Source: Isoetes taiwanensis (lineage: Eukaryota; Streptophyta; Lycopodiopsida; Isoetales; Isoetaceae). From it: a stretch of 64,000 nucleotides of DNA. Location of the stretch: contig JAJEKV010000142.1 of NCBI GenBank assembly GCA_021234155.1, positions 308,001-372,000 of the forward strand. The letters are read 5' to 3'. Within the stretch, counting starts at the first letter, position 1; the number at the start of each line of letters is the position of its first letter. Below are positions 10,690 through 22,150 of this stretch, piece by piece. A model generated the notes under the pieces. That model was not told the DNA's origin and ran no database searches. It saw only the letters and a list, made by a program, of their open reading frames with translations. A program made the position numbers and the translations under genes.

Positions 10690-11400
10690 TTGAAAACATC
10701 AGTTTTGGTAGGTCTACATGTCCTGTTTTCAAAGAATCCTACATGTGGATTTGTGAAGGTATGGTTTTGTTCGATAATGGTGTTCTTTTTTCAGTGGACT
10801 AAAACATCCACTGTTGTTTTGTAGTTTCTTCTATTGTGACATGTCATTTTATAATACAATCCACTGTAGGAAAGAGTACTTGAATTTCTACATGTCTAAT
10901 AATTCTATTGTCACATGTCTTTATAGATGTAGGAAAGAATATTTGATTCTCTACATGTCCTATACTTCCATTCACATGTCTTTATAGTAGTAGGACAGAG
11001 TACTTTATTTGCTAAGGCATTGTAGGAAAGAATACATGAATTACGACATGTGTAATACTTCTATTGTCACATGTCTTTATAGAAGTCGGAAAAGAATACT
11101 TGATTCTCTACATGTCATATGCTTCCATGTCACATGTCTTTATAGTAGTAGGACAGTACTTTATTTGCTAAGGCATTGTAGGAAAGAATACATGAATTAC
11201 GACATGTGTAATACTTCTATTCTCACATGTCTTTATAGAAGTAGGAAAGAGTACTTGATTCTCTACATGTCCTATCCTTCCATATCACGGGTCTTTATAG
11301 TGGTAGGACCAGTACTTGATTTGCTACATGTGATGCACGCACGATCACATGTTCTTATACTAGTATTCCATGTAACACAAGTTACTTCAACTACTTCAAT
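10690..11400. repeat. Left subterminal repeats of the CACTA element
   Basis: Units of about 156 bp repeat in this zone; 'TTATTTGCTAAGGCATTGTA' occurs near 11004 and 11160. Each unit holds several ACATGT palindromes in 'CTACATGTCCTAT' and 'CACATGTCTTTATAG'. Clustered short motifs just inside the ends are a known transposase-binding feature of CACTA elements. Confidence 0.75.
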
Positions 11401-11431
11401 TACTTAACACCTATTTTTGCGTAACGTGGGC

Positions 11432-12886
11432 ACCAACATGCCAAGGTGGCTCTAACATGCCACCTAGGCTCAAACATGCCAAGGTGGCTCCAACATGCCA
11501 CCTAGGGCTCCAACATGACAAAATGGCTCAAACATGCCACCTAGGCTCCAACGTGCTCAAACGTGCCACGCAGGCTCCAACATGCCACCTATGCTCCAAC
11601 TTGCCAAGTTGGCTCAAATATGCCACGTGGGCTCCAACATGCCACCTAGGCTCCAACATTCCTAGGTGGCTCAAACATGCCACATAGGCTCAAACATGCC
11701 ATGCATGAGGGCTCACTTAGGCTCCAACATGCCAAGGTGGCTCCAACATGCCACCTAGGCTCAAACATGCCAAGGTGGCTCAAACATGCCACCTAGGCTC
11801 CCAACATGCCACCTAGGCTCAAACATGCCGTGGTGGCTCAAACATGCCAAGGTGGGCTCAAACATGCCACCTAGGCTCCAACATGCCACCTAGGCTCAAA
11901 CATGCCAAGGTGGCTCAAACATGCTGCGTGGGCTCCACCATGCCACCTAGCCTCCAACATGCCAAGGTGGCTCACAACATGCCACCTAGGCTTAAATATG
12001 CCAAGTTGGCTCAAACATGCCACCTAGGCTCCAACATGCCACCGTGGCTCTAACCTGCCACCTAGGCTCAAACATGCCACGTGGGCTCCAACATGCCACG
12101 TGCCAAGGTGGCTCCAACATGCCACCTAGGCTCCAACATGCTCAAACATGCCACGCGGGCTCTAACATGCCACCTATGCTCCAACTTGCCAAGGTGGCTC
12201 AAATATGCCACGTGGGCTCCAACATGCCAAGGTGGCTCAAGCATGCCACACAGGCTCCAACATGCCACCTAGGCTCTAACATGGCAAGGTGGCTCAAACA
12301 TGCCACGTGGTCTCCAACATGCCACCTAGGCTCCAACATGCCAAGGTGGCTCCAACATGCCAAGGTGGCTCAAACATGCCACCTAGGCTCCAACGTGCTC
12401 AAACATGCCAAGGTGGCTCCAACATGCCACCTAGGCTCGAACATGAAAAGGTGGCTCAAACATGCCACCTAGGCTGCAACATGACAAAATGGCTCAAACA
12501 TGCCACCTAGGCTCCAACGTGCTCAAACATGCCACCTTGGGCTCCAACATACCACCTATGCTCCAACTTGCCAAGGTGGCTCAAATATGCCACGTGGGCT
12601 CCAACATGCCACCTAGGCTCCAACATTCCTAGGTGGCTCAAACATGCCAGCTAGGCGCCAACATGCCACCCAGGGCTCAAACATGCCGGTGGCTCAAACA
12701 TGCCAAGGTGGGCTCAAACATGCCACCTAGGCTCCAACATGCCAAGGTGGCTCAAACATGCCACGTGGACTCCATAATTCCACGTGGGCTCCAACATGCC
12801 AAGGTGGCTCCAACATGCCATGTAGGCTCCAACATGCCAAGGTGGCTCAGGCATGCCACCTAGTCTCAAGCATGCCACCTAGGCAC
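11432..12886 (+). repeat. 19-20-bp minisatellite, array 1
   Basis: About 70 head-to-tail copies of AACATGCCA-NNNN-GGCTC[C/A]. The variable core alternates mainly between CCTA (giving GCCACCTAGGC) and AGGT (giving GCCAAGGTGGC), with CGTG and others as minor types; each core is nearly palindromic. Period is 19-20 bp with occasional truncated units such as 'CAACGTGCTC'. The open frames across it (repeated HLGSNM / RWLKHAT peptides) come from the period and are not genes. Confidence 0.95.
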
Positions 12887-13030
12887 CCCAAGTGGTGACA
12901 TGGCATGCCAAGTAAGCAAGGTCAAGTTTTGACTAGGCCAAAAACCAAAGATGTCCATCTTTGGTCTTTTCATGGGTGATGTTGGCAAATTTTGAGTGAC
13001 ATGGCTAGATGATGGTGACATGGACCTTGG
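12887..13030. repeat. Minisatellite-flanking block, present three times in two orientations
   Basis: Contains 'CCAAGTGGTGACATGGCATG' and 'CCAAAGATGTCCATCTTTGG', the latter a near-palindrome. The reverse complement recurs at about 16580-16710 and 20455-20585, each time beside a minisatellite stretch, so block and minisatellite form one compound unit. Confidence 0.8.
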
Positions 13031-15960
13031 ATGTCTTTGCAAAACCGTGAGGCGGGGCACCACCTGGGCCCCTTTCTTGTGAAGGGGAGTCTCCGAAAGG
13101 TATATATGCTGGTGCATTTTCTCTTGCGTATGCGGCGTCATCTTTGCACATCCCGCCAAGATTTCACCTTTTTTTAGACCCGGATTTTTATCATTGCTTT
13201 TTCTTTGTGTTTATGCTCCGGAAATTCATAATTAATGCATGGGGCGGGGAAAAAATCCTGGTTTTCAGCCAGCTGGCTTGCCAAGTGGCCCCCGAGTATA
13301 GGAAAATCCCGGTATTTCCGGATGATTTTTAGACCCTCGATTTTTATTGGGATGGCAGCCGTTGGCCGACGACAAGGTTTAGACCACGTTTTCGATTTTG
13401 GGGCATGGAGGAGACCCGGATTGGCGATCCGACCTCGCCGCGTCGTCCGGAACGGCGAAATTACCCTAGGGGACAAGTTCCACGGCGAGTTTTCCCAGGG
13501 GATCAATCACTTACCCCTCACTAGGAGGTATTCAGCATCCACCTCCATGCCAATTGACTACAAGTGTGTAGTAAAGCGACCTACTTTGGCGTTTCTTGGA
13601 GAGGGGTGGTCTTACGCCCACGAAACTTGGTCCCCTAGGTAATGGGGATGTTAGGGTCCATTGGCGAGCCAGTTCGGTTACGGGTGGGGGTCCGGCCCGG
13701 TCCCTCGGCCCCGGCTTGGACTAGCCTGCGAGAACAAGATACTTGGGGTTCACCCTGAGGCCCTGGTAGAAGATTGAAGTGAGAATAGCAGCACTAGGAC
13801 TGCTAAGTGGTATACATGTGACCACGGAGAAGCAAAGCTAGCTCCACTACCTAGTAGGGCGTTCTGCCCAGGCGGTGGTCTCACGGAAGGGGTTGGCTCG
13901 GAAGCTTCGTCTCATGCCTCTGCTTGTGCTTCCATTGCCGGTGCATTTTCTCTTGCGTATGCAGCGTCATGCTGCACATCCTGCCAAGATTTCACCTTTT
14001 TTCGAGACCCGAATTTTTATCTGTGCTTTTCTTTGTGTTTATGCTCCGAAAATTCATAATTAATGCATGGGGCAGGGAAAAATCCTGGTTTTCAGCCAGC
14101 TGGCTTGCCAAGTGGCCCCGAGTATAGGAAAATCCCGGTATTTCCGGATGAGTTTTAGACCCTCGATTTTTGATTGGGATGGCCACCGTTGGCCTTGACA
14201 GGGTTTAGACCACGTTTTCGATTTTGGAGCATGGAGGAGGCCCCGGATTGGCGATCCGACCTCGCCGCGTCGTCCGGAACGGCGAAATTACCCTAGGGGA
14301 CAAGTTCCACGGCGAGTTTTCCCAGGGGATCAATCACTTACCCCTCACTAGGAGGTATTCAGCATCCACCTCCATGCCAATTGACTACAAGTGTGTAGTA
14401 AACGACCTACTTTGGCGTTTCTTGGAGAGGGGGTGGTCTTACGCCTACGAAACTTGGTCCCCTAGGTAATGGGGATGTTAGGGTCCATTGGCGAGCCAGT
14501 TCTCGATTAGGAGTGGGGGTCGGCGGGCCCCTCGGCCCCGGCTTGGATTAGCACTGCAAGAACAAGATACTTGGGGTTCACCCTGAGGCCCTGGTAGAAG
14601 ATTGAAGTGACAATAGGAGCACTAGGACTGCTAGGTGGTATACATGTGACCACGGAGAAGAAAAGCTAGCTCCACCGCTTTCGGTGGGGCGTTCTGGGCG
14701 GTGGCCTCCAAAAGGGGTTGGCTCGAAGCTTCGTCTCATGCCTGCGCTTGTGCTTCTCTTTTTCGGTGCATTTTCTCTTGCGTGTGCGGCGTCATGTTGC
14801 ATATCCTGCCAAGATTTCACCTTTTTCGAGACCCGGTTTTTTATCCGTGTTTTTTTTGTGTTTATGCTCAGGAAATTCATAATTAATGCATTGGGCGGGG
14901 AAAAATCCTGATTTTCAGCCAGCTGGCTTGCCAAGTGGCATGGCGTCTGAGGAAAATCCCGGTATTTTCGGGCGAGCTTTAGACCATCGATTTTTGATTG
15001 GGATGGCCACCGATATTGGCCCACGGCGGGTTTAGACCCGTTTTTCGATTTTGGGGCATGGAGGAGGCCCCGGATTGGCGATCCGACCTCTCCACATCGT
15101 CTGGAACGCCCGAAATTACCCTAGAGGACAAGTTCCACTACCGGTTTCCTGAGGGGATCAATCACTTACCCCCACTAGGAGGTATTCAAAGATCCACCTC
15201 CATGCCAATTGACTACAAGTGTGTAGTAAAGCGACCTACTTTGGCGTTTCTTGGAGAGGGGTGGTCTTACGCCTACTGAAACTTGGTCTTCTAGGTAATG
15301 GGGATGTTCGGGTCCATTGGCGAGCGGTTCTCGATTAGGAGTGGGGGTCCGTCCTCGGCCCCGGCTTGGACTAGCTGCGAGAACAAGATACTTGGGGTCA
15401 CCACGAGGCCACGGTAGAAGATCGAAGTGAGAATAGCAGCACTAGGACTGCTAGGTGGTATACATGTGACCCGGAGAAGCAAAGCTAGCTCCAACGCCCC
15501 GATGGGGCGTTACCGGCCGGTGGCCTCCAGGAAGGGGTTGGCTCTAAGCTTCGTCTCATGCCTCTTGCTTGTGCTTCCATTGCGGTGCATTTTCTCTTGC
15601 GTGTGCGGCGTCATGCTGCACATCCCGCCAAGATTTCACCTTTTTTGAGACCCGGATTTTATATACGTGCTTTTCTTTGTGTTTATGATCGGAAATTCAT
15701 GATTAATGCATGGGGGGGGGAAAAATCATGGTTTTCAGCCGGCTGGCTTGCCAAGTGCCCCCGAGCATCTGAGGAAAATCCCGGTATTTCGGGTGAGCTT
15801 TAGACCCTCGATTTTTATTGGGATGGCCACCGTTGGCCACGGCGGTTTAGACCACGTTTTTTATTTTGGGGCATGGAGGAGGCCCCGGATTGGTGATCCG
15901 ACCTCTCCATGTCATGCGAAGGCTTGAAATTACCCTAGGGGACAAGTTCCACGGCCCTCT
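13030..15960 (+). repeat. Tandem array A: four ~825-bp monomers
   Basis: The landmark GCCAAGATTTCACC occurs at about 13155, 13983, 14808 and 15627 (spacings 828, 825, 819). The fourth copy is cut short near 15950. The monomers are much richer in GC than the surrounding DNA. Three copies keep a frame ending 'GWSYA[H/Y]ETWSPR' or close to it, containing 'GEITLGDKFHGEF' and 'MPIDYKCVV' (frames at 13235-13642, 14224-14469, 14998-15279). The translated segment resembles that of array B, so the monomer may derive from coding DNA, but no domain is recognised. Confidence 0.85.
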
Positions 15961-15974
15961 TGATCGGAGGAGCA

Positions 15975-16490
15975 TCCCGAATGTAAATCTTACCAAACCC
16001 TAGGGGTTTGGTAGGGTTTACATCTCGAGCATCAAGGCGGAGACTAACACATCCGAAACTTTGCATGGAGTTCTGTGTATGCTCTGGGGACCATGCGGGA
16101 GATGGGGTCAAATCCCCCTGCGTAGCATGCTTTTCAGGACTCCCCTTCCTTTGGAAAGGGGCTTGTGAAGGGAGTCTCAAAGGTATCTTTTTGCACCGGA
16201 AATTTGGCTCTGTCTCCCGGTGCCATGAGGGTAATCCGCCACGGGTATTCCACGCCGGATCACGGGCCCTACGGGTCATCGGACATCCCAGAATGTAAAC
16301 CCTATCAAACCCTAGGGTTTTGCTAGGGTTTACATCTCAGCGTCAAGGCGGAGACTCACACATCGAAACTTTGCATGGAGTTTCTCGTGTATGCTCACGG
16401 GGACCATGCGGGAGATGGGGTCGAATCCCCCTGCAAGCAACATGCTGATCGGACTCCCCTTCCTTTGGAAAGGGGCTTGTGAGTTCTCAA
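15975..16490 (+). repeat. Array C: two ~315-bp units with telomere-motif palindromes
   Basis: Two copies share 'ACTTTGCATGGAGTT', 'GGACCATGCGGGAGATGGGG' and 'GGACTCCCCTTCCTTTGGAA', offset about 315 bp. Each opens with an imperfect palindrome built on the plant telomere motif AAACCCTA: 15983-16021 and 16295-16333, both centred on AAACCCTAGGGKTTT-like cores. Confidence 0.75.
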
Positions 16491-16689
16491 GATCCTTCTA
16501 TTCTATCCCTTGCCAAACTCCTCTACAAAAATTTCAAAGGTTATCATATTTCTTGCATAAAGTCCTAGTCCGTCACCACCATCATCTAGCCATGTCACCC
16601 AAAATTTGCCAACATCACCCAATGAAAAGACCAAAGATGGACATCTTTTCATTTTTGGCCTAGTCAAAACTTGGCCTTGCTTACTTGAC

Positions 16690-16980
16690 ATGCCATGTCA
16701 CCACTTGGAGTGCCTAGGTGGCATGCTTGAGCCTAGGTGGCATGCCTGAGCCACCTTTGCATGTTGGAACCTAGGTGGCATGTTGGAGCCTACGTGGCAT
16801 ATGGAGCCACATTGACATGTTTGAGCCTAGGTGGCATGTTAGAGCTTAGGTGGCATGTTTGAGCCACCTTGGCATGTTAGAGCCCACGTGGCATGTTAGA
16901 GCCCACGTGGCATGTTGGAGTCCACGTGGCATGTTTGAGCCACCTTGGCATGTTGGAACCTAGGTGGCATGTTGGAACCT
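16690..16980 (-). repeat. Minisatellite, inverted orientation
   Basis: The same 19-20-bp unit as at 11432-12886 read on the other strand (GAGCCTAGGTGGCATGTT), about 15 copies, preceded by the inverted flanking block. Together with the first array it forms a large interrupted inverted repeat enclosing arrays A and C. Confidence 0.9.
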
Positions 16981-19080
16981 TTGGGACGAACTTCTTCTAG
17001 AAGGTTTTAGGGCTCCATCTTCTGGCATCAATGCCCTCCCACTACCTCATGACATTGTGCAAGATCCTGGTCCAATCTGGCTAGGGTATGGCCTCCAGAA
17101 CGTAAACCCTGTGCGTTGCTAGGTTATTGTAGGGTTTACGTTATGGAGGTCGAGTTTTATTCAGTTGCACTTGAGACATGGTCGAGAAGCTGCAGTTGAA
17201 AACAAGAAGCAAAGCTGTCGAAATGGGGTTTGGATTTTACCGAGGAGGCTTTCCTACCGGTGCTCATCAGGGAGGGCAAATGCCAATGCCTCCCTTCCTG
17301 GAACCGGTTTCCCTATCCGACCGTTGAATTCTCCATTCGGGTAACTTGCTTGGCGGGCTCAAGAAAATTCAAGATCTGTCAGGAGAACATATCCCTCATA
17401 AAAGTGTCCGATCGGTAGTGTAGAAACCCAAGTGTTTTTGTCGTTCGGGCGGTACAAAGGCTCGGAATGGAGATTTGACTTCGCCATGTCGTCAGAAGCT
17501 TGGCGAAATTACCCTAGGGACCAAGTTACATGGTCATTTTTGCAGCAAAAGAAACACGAACCCTCTATATGGTTATTACGCACCCTCGCTAAGGCCAATT
17601 CACTACGAATGTGTTGGACATGAGCTACTTTTGGCGCTTAGGGAGGCGGGGTGGTCTTACGCCCGCGAAACTTGGTCTCGGGGTAATGTGAATGTTTGAG
17701 TCCGGTTGGCAGTCGGATCCCGATTAGGGGTGGGAGAGTTGCCCGTCCGTGGCCAAGGACCCTCGGAGAGGACCTTTGGGGACGAACTTCTTCTAGAAGG
17801 TTTTAGGGCTCCATCTTACGGCATCAATGCCCTCCCACTACCTCATGACATTGTGCAAGATCCTGGTCCAATCGGCTGGGGTATGGCCTCGAGCGTAAAC
17901 CACATGCGTTGCTAGGTTATTGTAGGGTTGGCGTTATGGAGGTCGAAGTTTTATTCGGTTGCACTTGAGACATGGTGAGAAGGCTGCGATTGAAAACAAA
18001 AGCAATAAGCTGTCGAAATGGGGTTTGGATTTACGAGCGAGGCTTTCCTACCGGTGCTCCTCAGGAGGGGGCAAATGCCAATGCCTCCCTTCCGGAACCC
18101 GGTTTCCCTATCCGGCCCGTTGAATTCTCCATTCAAGTAACTTGCTTGGCAGGCTCAAGAAAATTCAAGATCTGTCAGGAGAACATATCCCTCATAAAAA
18201 GTGTCTTGATCGTAGTGTAGAAACCCAAGTGTTTTGTCGTTCGGACGTACAAAGGCTTCGGAATGGAGATTTGACTTAGCCATGTCGGTAAAACGGTGAA
18301 ATTACCCTAGGGACCAAGTTACGGTCATTTTTGCGGCAAAAGAAACACGAACCCTCTACATGGCGGTATTACGCACCCTCGCTAAGGCCAATTCACTACT
18401 GAGCGTGTTGGACATGAGCTACTTTGGCTTGGGCAGGGGAGGGGTGGTCTTACGCCCCGAAACTTGGTCTCGGGGTAATGCCGATGTTTGAGTCCGGTTG
18501 GCGAGTCGGATCCGATTAGGGGTGGGAGGGAATTACGTGGCCAAGGACCCTCTAGAGAGGACCTTTGGGACGAACTTCTTCCCGGAAGGTTTTAGGGCTC
18601 CGATCTTCCGGCGTCAATGCCCTCCCACTACCTCATGACATTGTGCAAGATCCTGGTCCAATCTGGATAGGGTATGGCCTCCAAAACGTAAACCCTGTGC
18701 GTTGCTAGGTTATTGTAGGGTTTACGTTATGGAGGTCGAGTTTTATTCGGTTGCACTTGAGACATGGTCGAGAAAGCTGCGATTGAAAACAAGAAGCAAT
18801 AAGCTGTCGAAATGGGGTTTGGATTTACCGAGGCGGGCTTTCCTACCGGTGCTCTTAGGGAGGGCAAATGCCAATGCCTCCCTTCTTTAGGGACCGGTTT
18901 CCCTATCCGGCCGTTGAATTCTCCATTCAAGTAACTTGCTTCGGCGAGGCTCAAGAAAATTCAAGATCTGTCCAGGAGAACATATCCCCCTCATAAAAGT
19001 GTCTGCGTCGGTAGTGTAGAAACCCAAGTTCGGGCAGTACAAAGGCTCCGGAATGGACTTCTTTGATACGTGGTCGACTT
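16981..19080 (+). repeat. Tandem array B: ~2.7 monomers of ~790 bp, related to A
   Basis: The landmark CTTTGGGACGAACTTCTTC lies at about 16979, 17773 and 18562 (spacings 794 and 789). Each monomer has an inverted pair CGTAAACCCT ... AGGGTTTACG (17101-17140, 18687-18726; the copy near 17890 is decayed). The block 'GAAATTACCCTAGGG' through 'GGGGTGGTCTTACGCCC' and 'GAAACTTGGTC' is shared with array A, so the families are diverged relatives. The B frame reads 'GEITLGTKLHG' and 'GWSYARETWS', matching the A peptide at about half its positions. Confidence 0.85.
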
Positions 19081-19219
19081 CTTTGATAACTAGGTGGACC
19101 ATTTCTAAACATGCATGGGGAGCTATGAGAACTGAAATAACAGAGTTTCGATCTAGTCGCCAATTCGAGTGACCCCAAACAATTTTGCTACTGCATAAGG
19201 CGCTCTACACTTTTAATTG

Positions 19220-19390
19220 CAAAACTAGGAGGAGAATAAGCCATTCTTGCAATTTCTACTGCCTCGTGTTTTCAACAGCAGCTGCTCGACCATGTCCCAA
19301 GTGCAACGGACCAAAGCCCGACCTCCATAACGTAAACCCTACAATAACCTAGCAAGGCACAGGGTTTACGTGCCATATCCCCACTCGGAG
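19220..19390 (-). repeat. Inverted fragment of a B monomer
   Basis: On the minus strand it carries CGTAAACCCT...AGGGTTTACG (19331-19370), 'TTATGGAGGTCG' and 'TTGCACTTGGGACATGGTCG', as in the B monomers. It closes array B with an opposed copy. From 19080 to 19220 a short junction holds no gene. Confidence 0.75.
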
Positions 19391-19580
19391 TGCCTAGATG
19401 GCATGCTTGAGCCTAGATGCCATGCCTGACCCACATTGGCATGTTAGAGAACTTGACATGTTGGAGCGTATTTGGCATGTTGGAGCTGATGTGGCATGCT
19501 TGACCCTAGGTGGCATGTTAGAGCCTAGGTGGCATGGTGGAGCCACGTTGGCGTATTAGAGCCTACGTGACATGTTGTTA
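19385..19580 (-). repeat. Degraded minisatellite, inverted orientation
   Basis: About ten diverged units of the GAGCCTAGGTGGCATGTT type. The following 19580-19950 has no recognised feature. Confidence 0.75.
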
Positions 19581-19954
19581 CATAGGTGTAATTTAGAATG
19601 GTAGGCGAATCTTAGGTATTCGAGATTAGTTATGTTGGCGAATTTTAATTTCTAGTTATAGAAAGCTAGGCGAGTCTTGATCATTGTTATTTAGCCTTGC
19701 AAGTGGAAACTGTTGTATCTCCTGAGTGAAATTTAACTCGAGAATAATGACTACATACTTAAATGTAGACCATACATCATGTACCCCCTAACCTTGTCGA
19801 TGATTTTATTTTTCCCATATCAAGATTAGTGCAAGAACTGAGTCCAGATGAAACTTATAAGGAAGATATGGATCTAGGGTAGTTGGTACTCGTGTTGGCA
19901 ATGACATCAAAGTGGTAGAAACTAGGCCTCTGATTATATCAATGCATGGGCTAC

Positions 19955-20445
19955 TACCTAGGCTCCAACATGCTCAAACATGCCATGCGGGCTCTAACAT
20001 GCCACCTATGCTCAAACATGCCAAGGAGGCTCAAACATGCCGTGGGCTCCAACATGCCAATTTGGCTCAAGCATGCCATGCAGGCTCTAACATGCCAAGG
20101 TGGCTCAAACATGCCACGTGGGCTCCAACATGCCAATTTGGCTCAAGCATGCCATGCAAGCTCTAACATGCCAAGGTGGCTCAAACATGCCACGTGGTCT
20201 CCAACATGCCACCTAGGCTCCAACATGCCAAGGTGGCTCCAACATGCCAAGGTGGCTCAAACATGCCACCTAGGCTGCAACGTGCTCAAACATGCCAAGG
20301 TGGCTCCAACATGCCAAGGTGGCTCCAACATGCCACCTAGGCTCAAACATACCAAGGTGGCTCAAACATGCCACCTAGGCTCCAACATGCCACCTACGCT
20401 CAAACATGCCAAGGTGGCTCAAACATGCCACCTATGCTCAAACAT
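19955..20445 (+). repeat. 19-20-bp minisatellite, array 2
   Basis: About 25 units in the same orientation as the first array, followed at 20455-20585 by the inverted copy of the flanking block. Confidence 0.9.
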
Positions 20446-20599
20446 GTTGGAGCCTAGATGCCATGTCACCCAAAATTTGCCAACATCACCCCATGAAAAA
20501 CCAAAGATGTACATCTTTTCATTAATGGCCTAGTCAAAACTTGACATTGCTTACTTGGCATGCCATGTCACCAACTGGAGGGCCACATCATTTTTTCCA

Positions 20600-21350
20600 T
20601 GCCCTTTGCTGGTGTCACATGTGGAACGACATCAAGATTCCATTATAAACATTTATTACCTATGGATTTGTAGACCTAACTTTGTAAAGAATGTTTCTAT
20701 GGTTATCCAAAGAATCATTCTAGAAGTACAAAGGACCAAGGATTGATCATATCATGGCCCACAAGTTTACCTTATGATATATGGCGCCAAGTAAAAAATG
20801 CTAGAAATGCATATGTAGCATTTCCAAACTCTAGGCACCTAAAAAAAAAGAAAATGCATTGATATTACCCAGGGAAAACTTGTCATAAGATTTTGATGTC
20901 TTGACTTACCCATAGGAAAACACGACTTTGATATCGGCTTTTTGAGAGATTTTCAATTTCAACCCCAAAATCCCAACACTCATTGAGAATGAACAATATG
21001 TTCCAGCCATATTATTGGCTATGGCCATATGGCTTGTTGAAGATTGCAGGAAGTAGATGGAAGTAGTTAGGTTGAAAACTAAAATTGAGAATTAAAATGT
21101 GTGGTGGAAAAATGCCCCATCAAATATCAAATGTGAGAATAACGGTCACATTTGATGAAGATAAGCGGCCCGGATGGTGATCTTGAAATGCTTTGTCATC
21201 TTATTGGCTCTGTTTTTAACGCTTCAGATTTACTGACAATAGAGATGGACGCTGAAGATCGCGATCCTCGCCCTATGATTTTATTGGCTACAAAATAAAG
21301 GGCTGAGATTAATGGATAAGATTCTTATCACAGCCATTGCTTTCTTTCTC
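20600..21350. other. CACTA interior without a recognised gene
   Basis: AT-rich DNA. A 10-bp-stem hairpin, TCAAATGTGA with TCACATTTGA, lies at 21127-21155. No coding signal stands out. Confidence 0.5.
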
Positions 21351-21376
21351 CCGCTTTGGCGCATCTTTCTCCAGCT

Positions 21377-21829
21377 ATGGCTATGGTTCCAGCTATGGCG
21401 ATCCGGATGGCTATGGTTCCAGCTATGGCGATTTCTGCCAGAGCATTTCCGCCCAAGCATTTTACTTCTCAAGCCTTTGAAGTTTCTTCATGGCCCGGCT
21501 CTCTGACTCTCATAGCGCCATCGCCTTCATTTTTTTTTTTTTCTACAACTTCTTCAAATCCGGTTGCCTCTGTCTTTCCGCGAGGTGTAGAATGCTCAAA
21601 ACTTGACAAATCTGCGCGAGCTTTTCTTGCACGGATGGGGAAAAGCGGAGGCCTTGGGGAGACTCCATTTGAGAAATCGGGGAGAAAATTTGATCCCCTG
21701 GCTACTCTTTTTGCAGTTAGGGCTTCAAGCACCTTGGGCAGCGGATACTGCCGCGCCTGTTTCTTGCAGAACAAAGATCTAGAGGTTCTTTTTTTTTCGT
21801 TTATTTTCTATGCACAGAGACAGATCTAA
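21377..21829 (+). CDS. Exon-like reading frame with organelle-transit-peptide character
   Basis: From ATG 21377 the frame opens 'MAMVPAMAIRMAMVPAMAI' (a 33-bp internal repeat), then a Ser/Ala/Pro/Phe-rich, acid-poor N-terminus and a basic region 'KSARAFLARMGKSGG' before 'TLGSGYCRACFLQNKDLEV', ending at 21829. Such composition is typical of chloroplast or mitochondrial targeting peptides, which suggests a captured first exon of a nuclear gene inside the CACTA element. No mature-protein domain follows. Just downstream (about 21878-21945) 'TGGCTGGTTAGGTAC' and 'GCGAGGTTGAA' are duplicated. Identity unknown. Confidence 0.35.
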   Translation: MAMVPAMAIRMAMVPAMAISARAFPPKHFTSQAFEVSSWPGSLTLIAPSPSFFFFSTTSSNPVASVFPRGVECSKLDKSARAFLARMGKSGGLGETPFEKSGRKFDPLATLFAVRASSTLGSGYCRACFLQNKDLEVLFFSFIFYAQRQI

Positions 21830-22054
21830 GAAGTTTTTGCATGATAGGTCGGTCGGGGCCGGTCCACAAAGCATTCGTGGCTGGTTAGGTACTGAAGCGA
21901 GGTTGAAGGAACTATGGCTGGTTAGGTACGTGAGCGAGGTTGAAAAATATAGCGGCAACTATGGCGGTGGCGATGGTGGTAGATTTTTGAATCTTACGTA
22001 TCTCGGGTTAATTATTATTGTATTTAATTTACGGTAAAAGCTCAAAATCCACGA

Positions 22055-22150
22055 AGCAATAGGCCTCTTAATGGAGCTTGGAGCTTGCCACTCGACCCTT
22101 GGGTTCAAATCCCATACTGACAGTGCAGGCAGAGTACATCATACCTTGAA
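22055..22150 (+). repeat. Possible tRNA-derived SINE-like segment
   Basis: 'CTTGGGTTCAAATCCCATAC' (about 22101-22120) looks like a pol III B box within a tRNA T-loop context, preceded about 30 bases upstream by 'GCCTCTTAATGGAGCTTGGA', a weak A-box-like segment. No tRNA cloverleaf can be drawn with confidence. Confidence 0.3.

Noticed and set aside
11432-12886. Minisatellite looks like a CRISPR array or a repetitive protein gene
   Set aside because: Units are contiguous 19-20-mers with no unique spacers, and the open frames arise only because the period avoids stops. The context is a eukaryotic transposon.
15983-16333. Interstitial telomere
   Set aside because: Only single inverted AAACCCTA motifs, not a run of tandem heptamers.
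13144-16663. Overlapping 60-150-codon frames as separate genes
   Set aside because: They recur once per satellite monomer and in several frames; treated as tandem repeat with at most one coding-derived block.
22055-22150. Functional tRNA gene
   Set aside because: A B-box-like sequence is present, but no acceptor stem or anticodon arm can be drawn.
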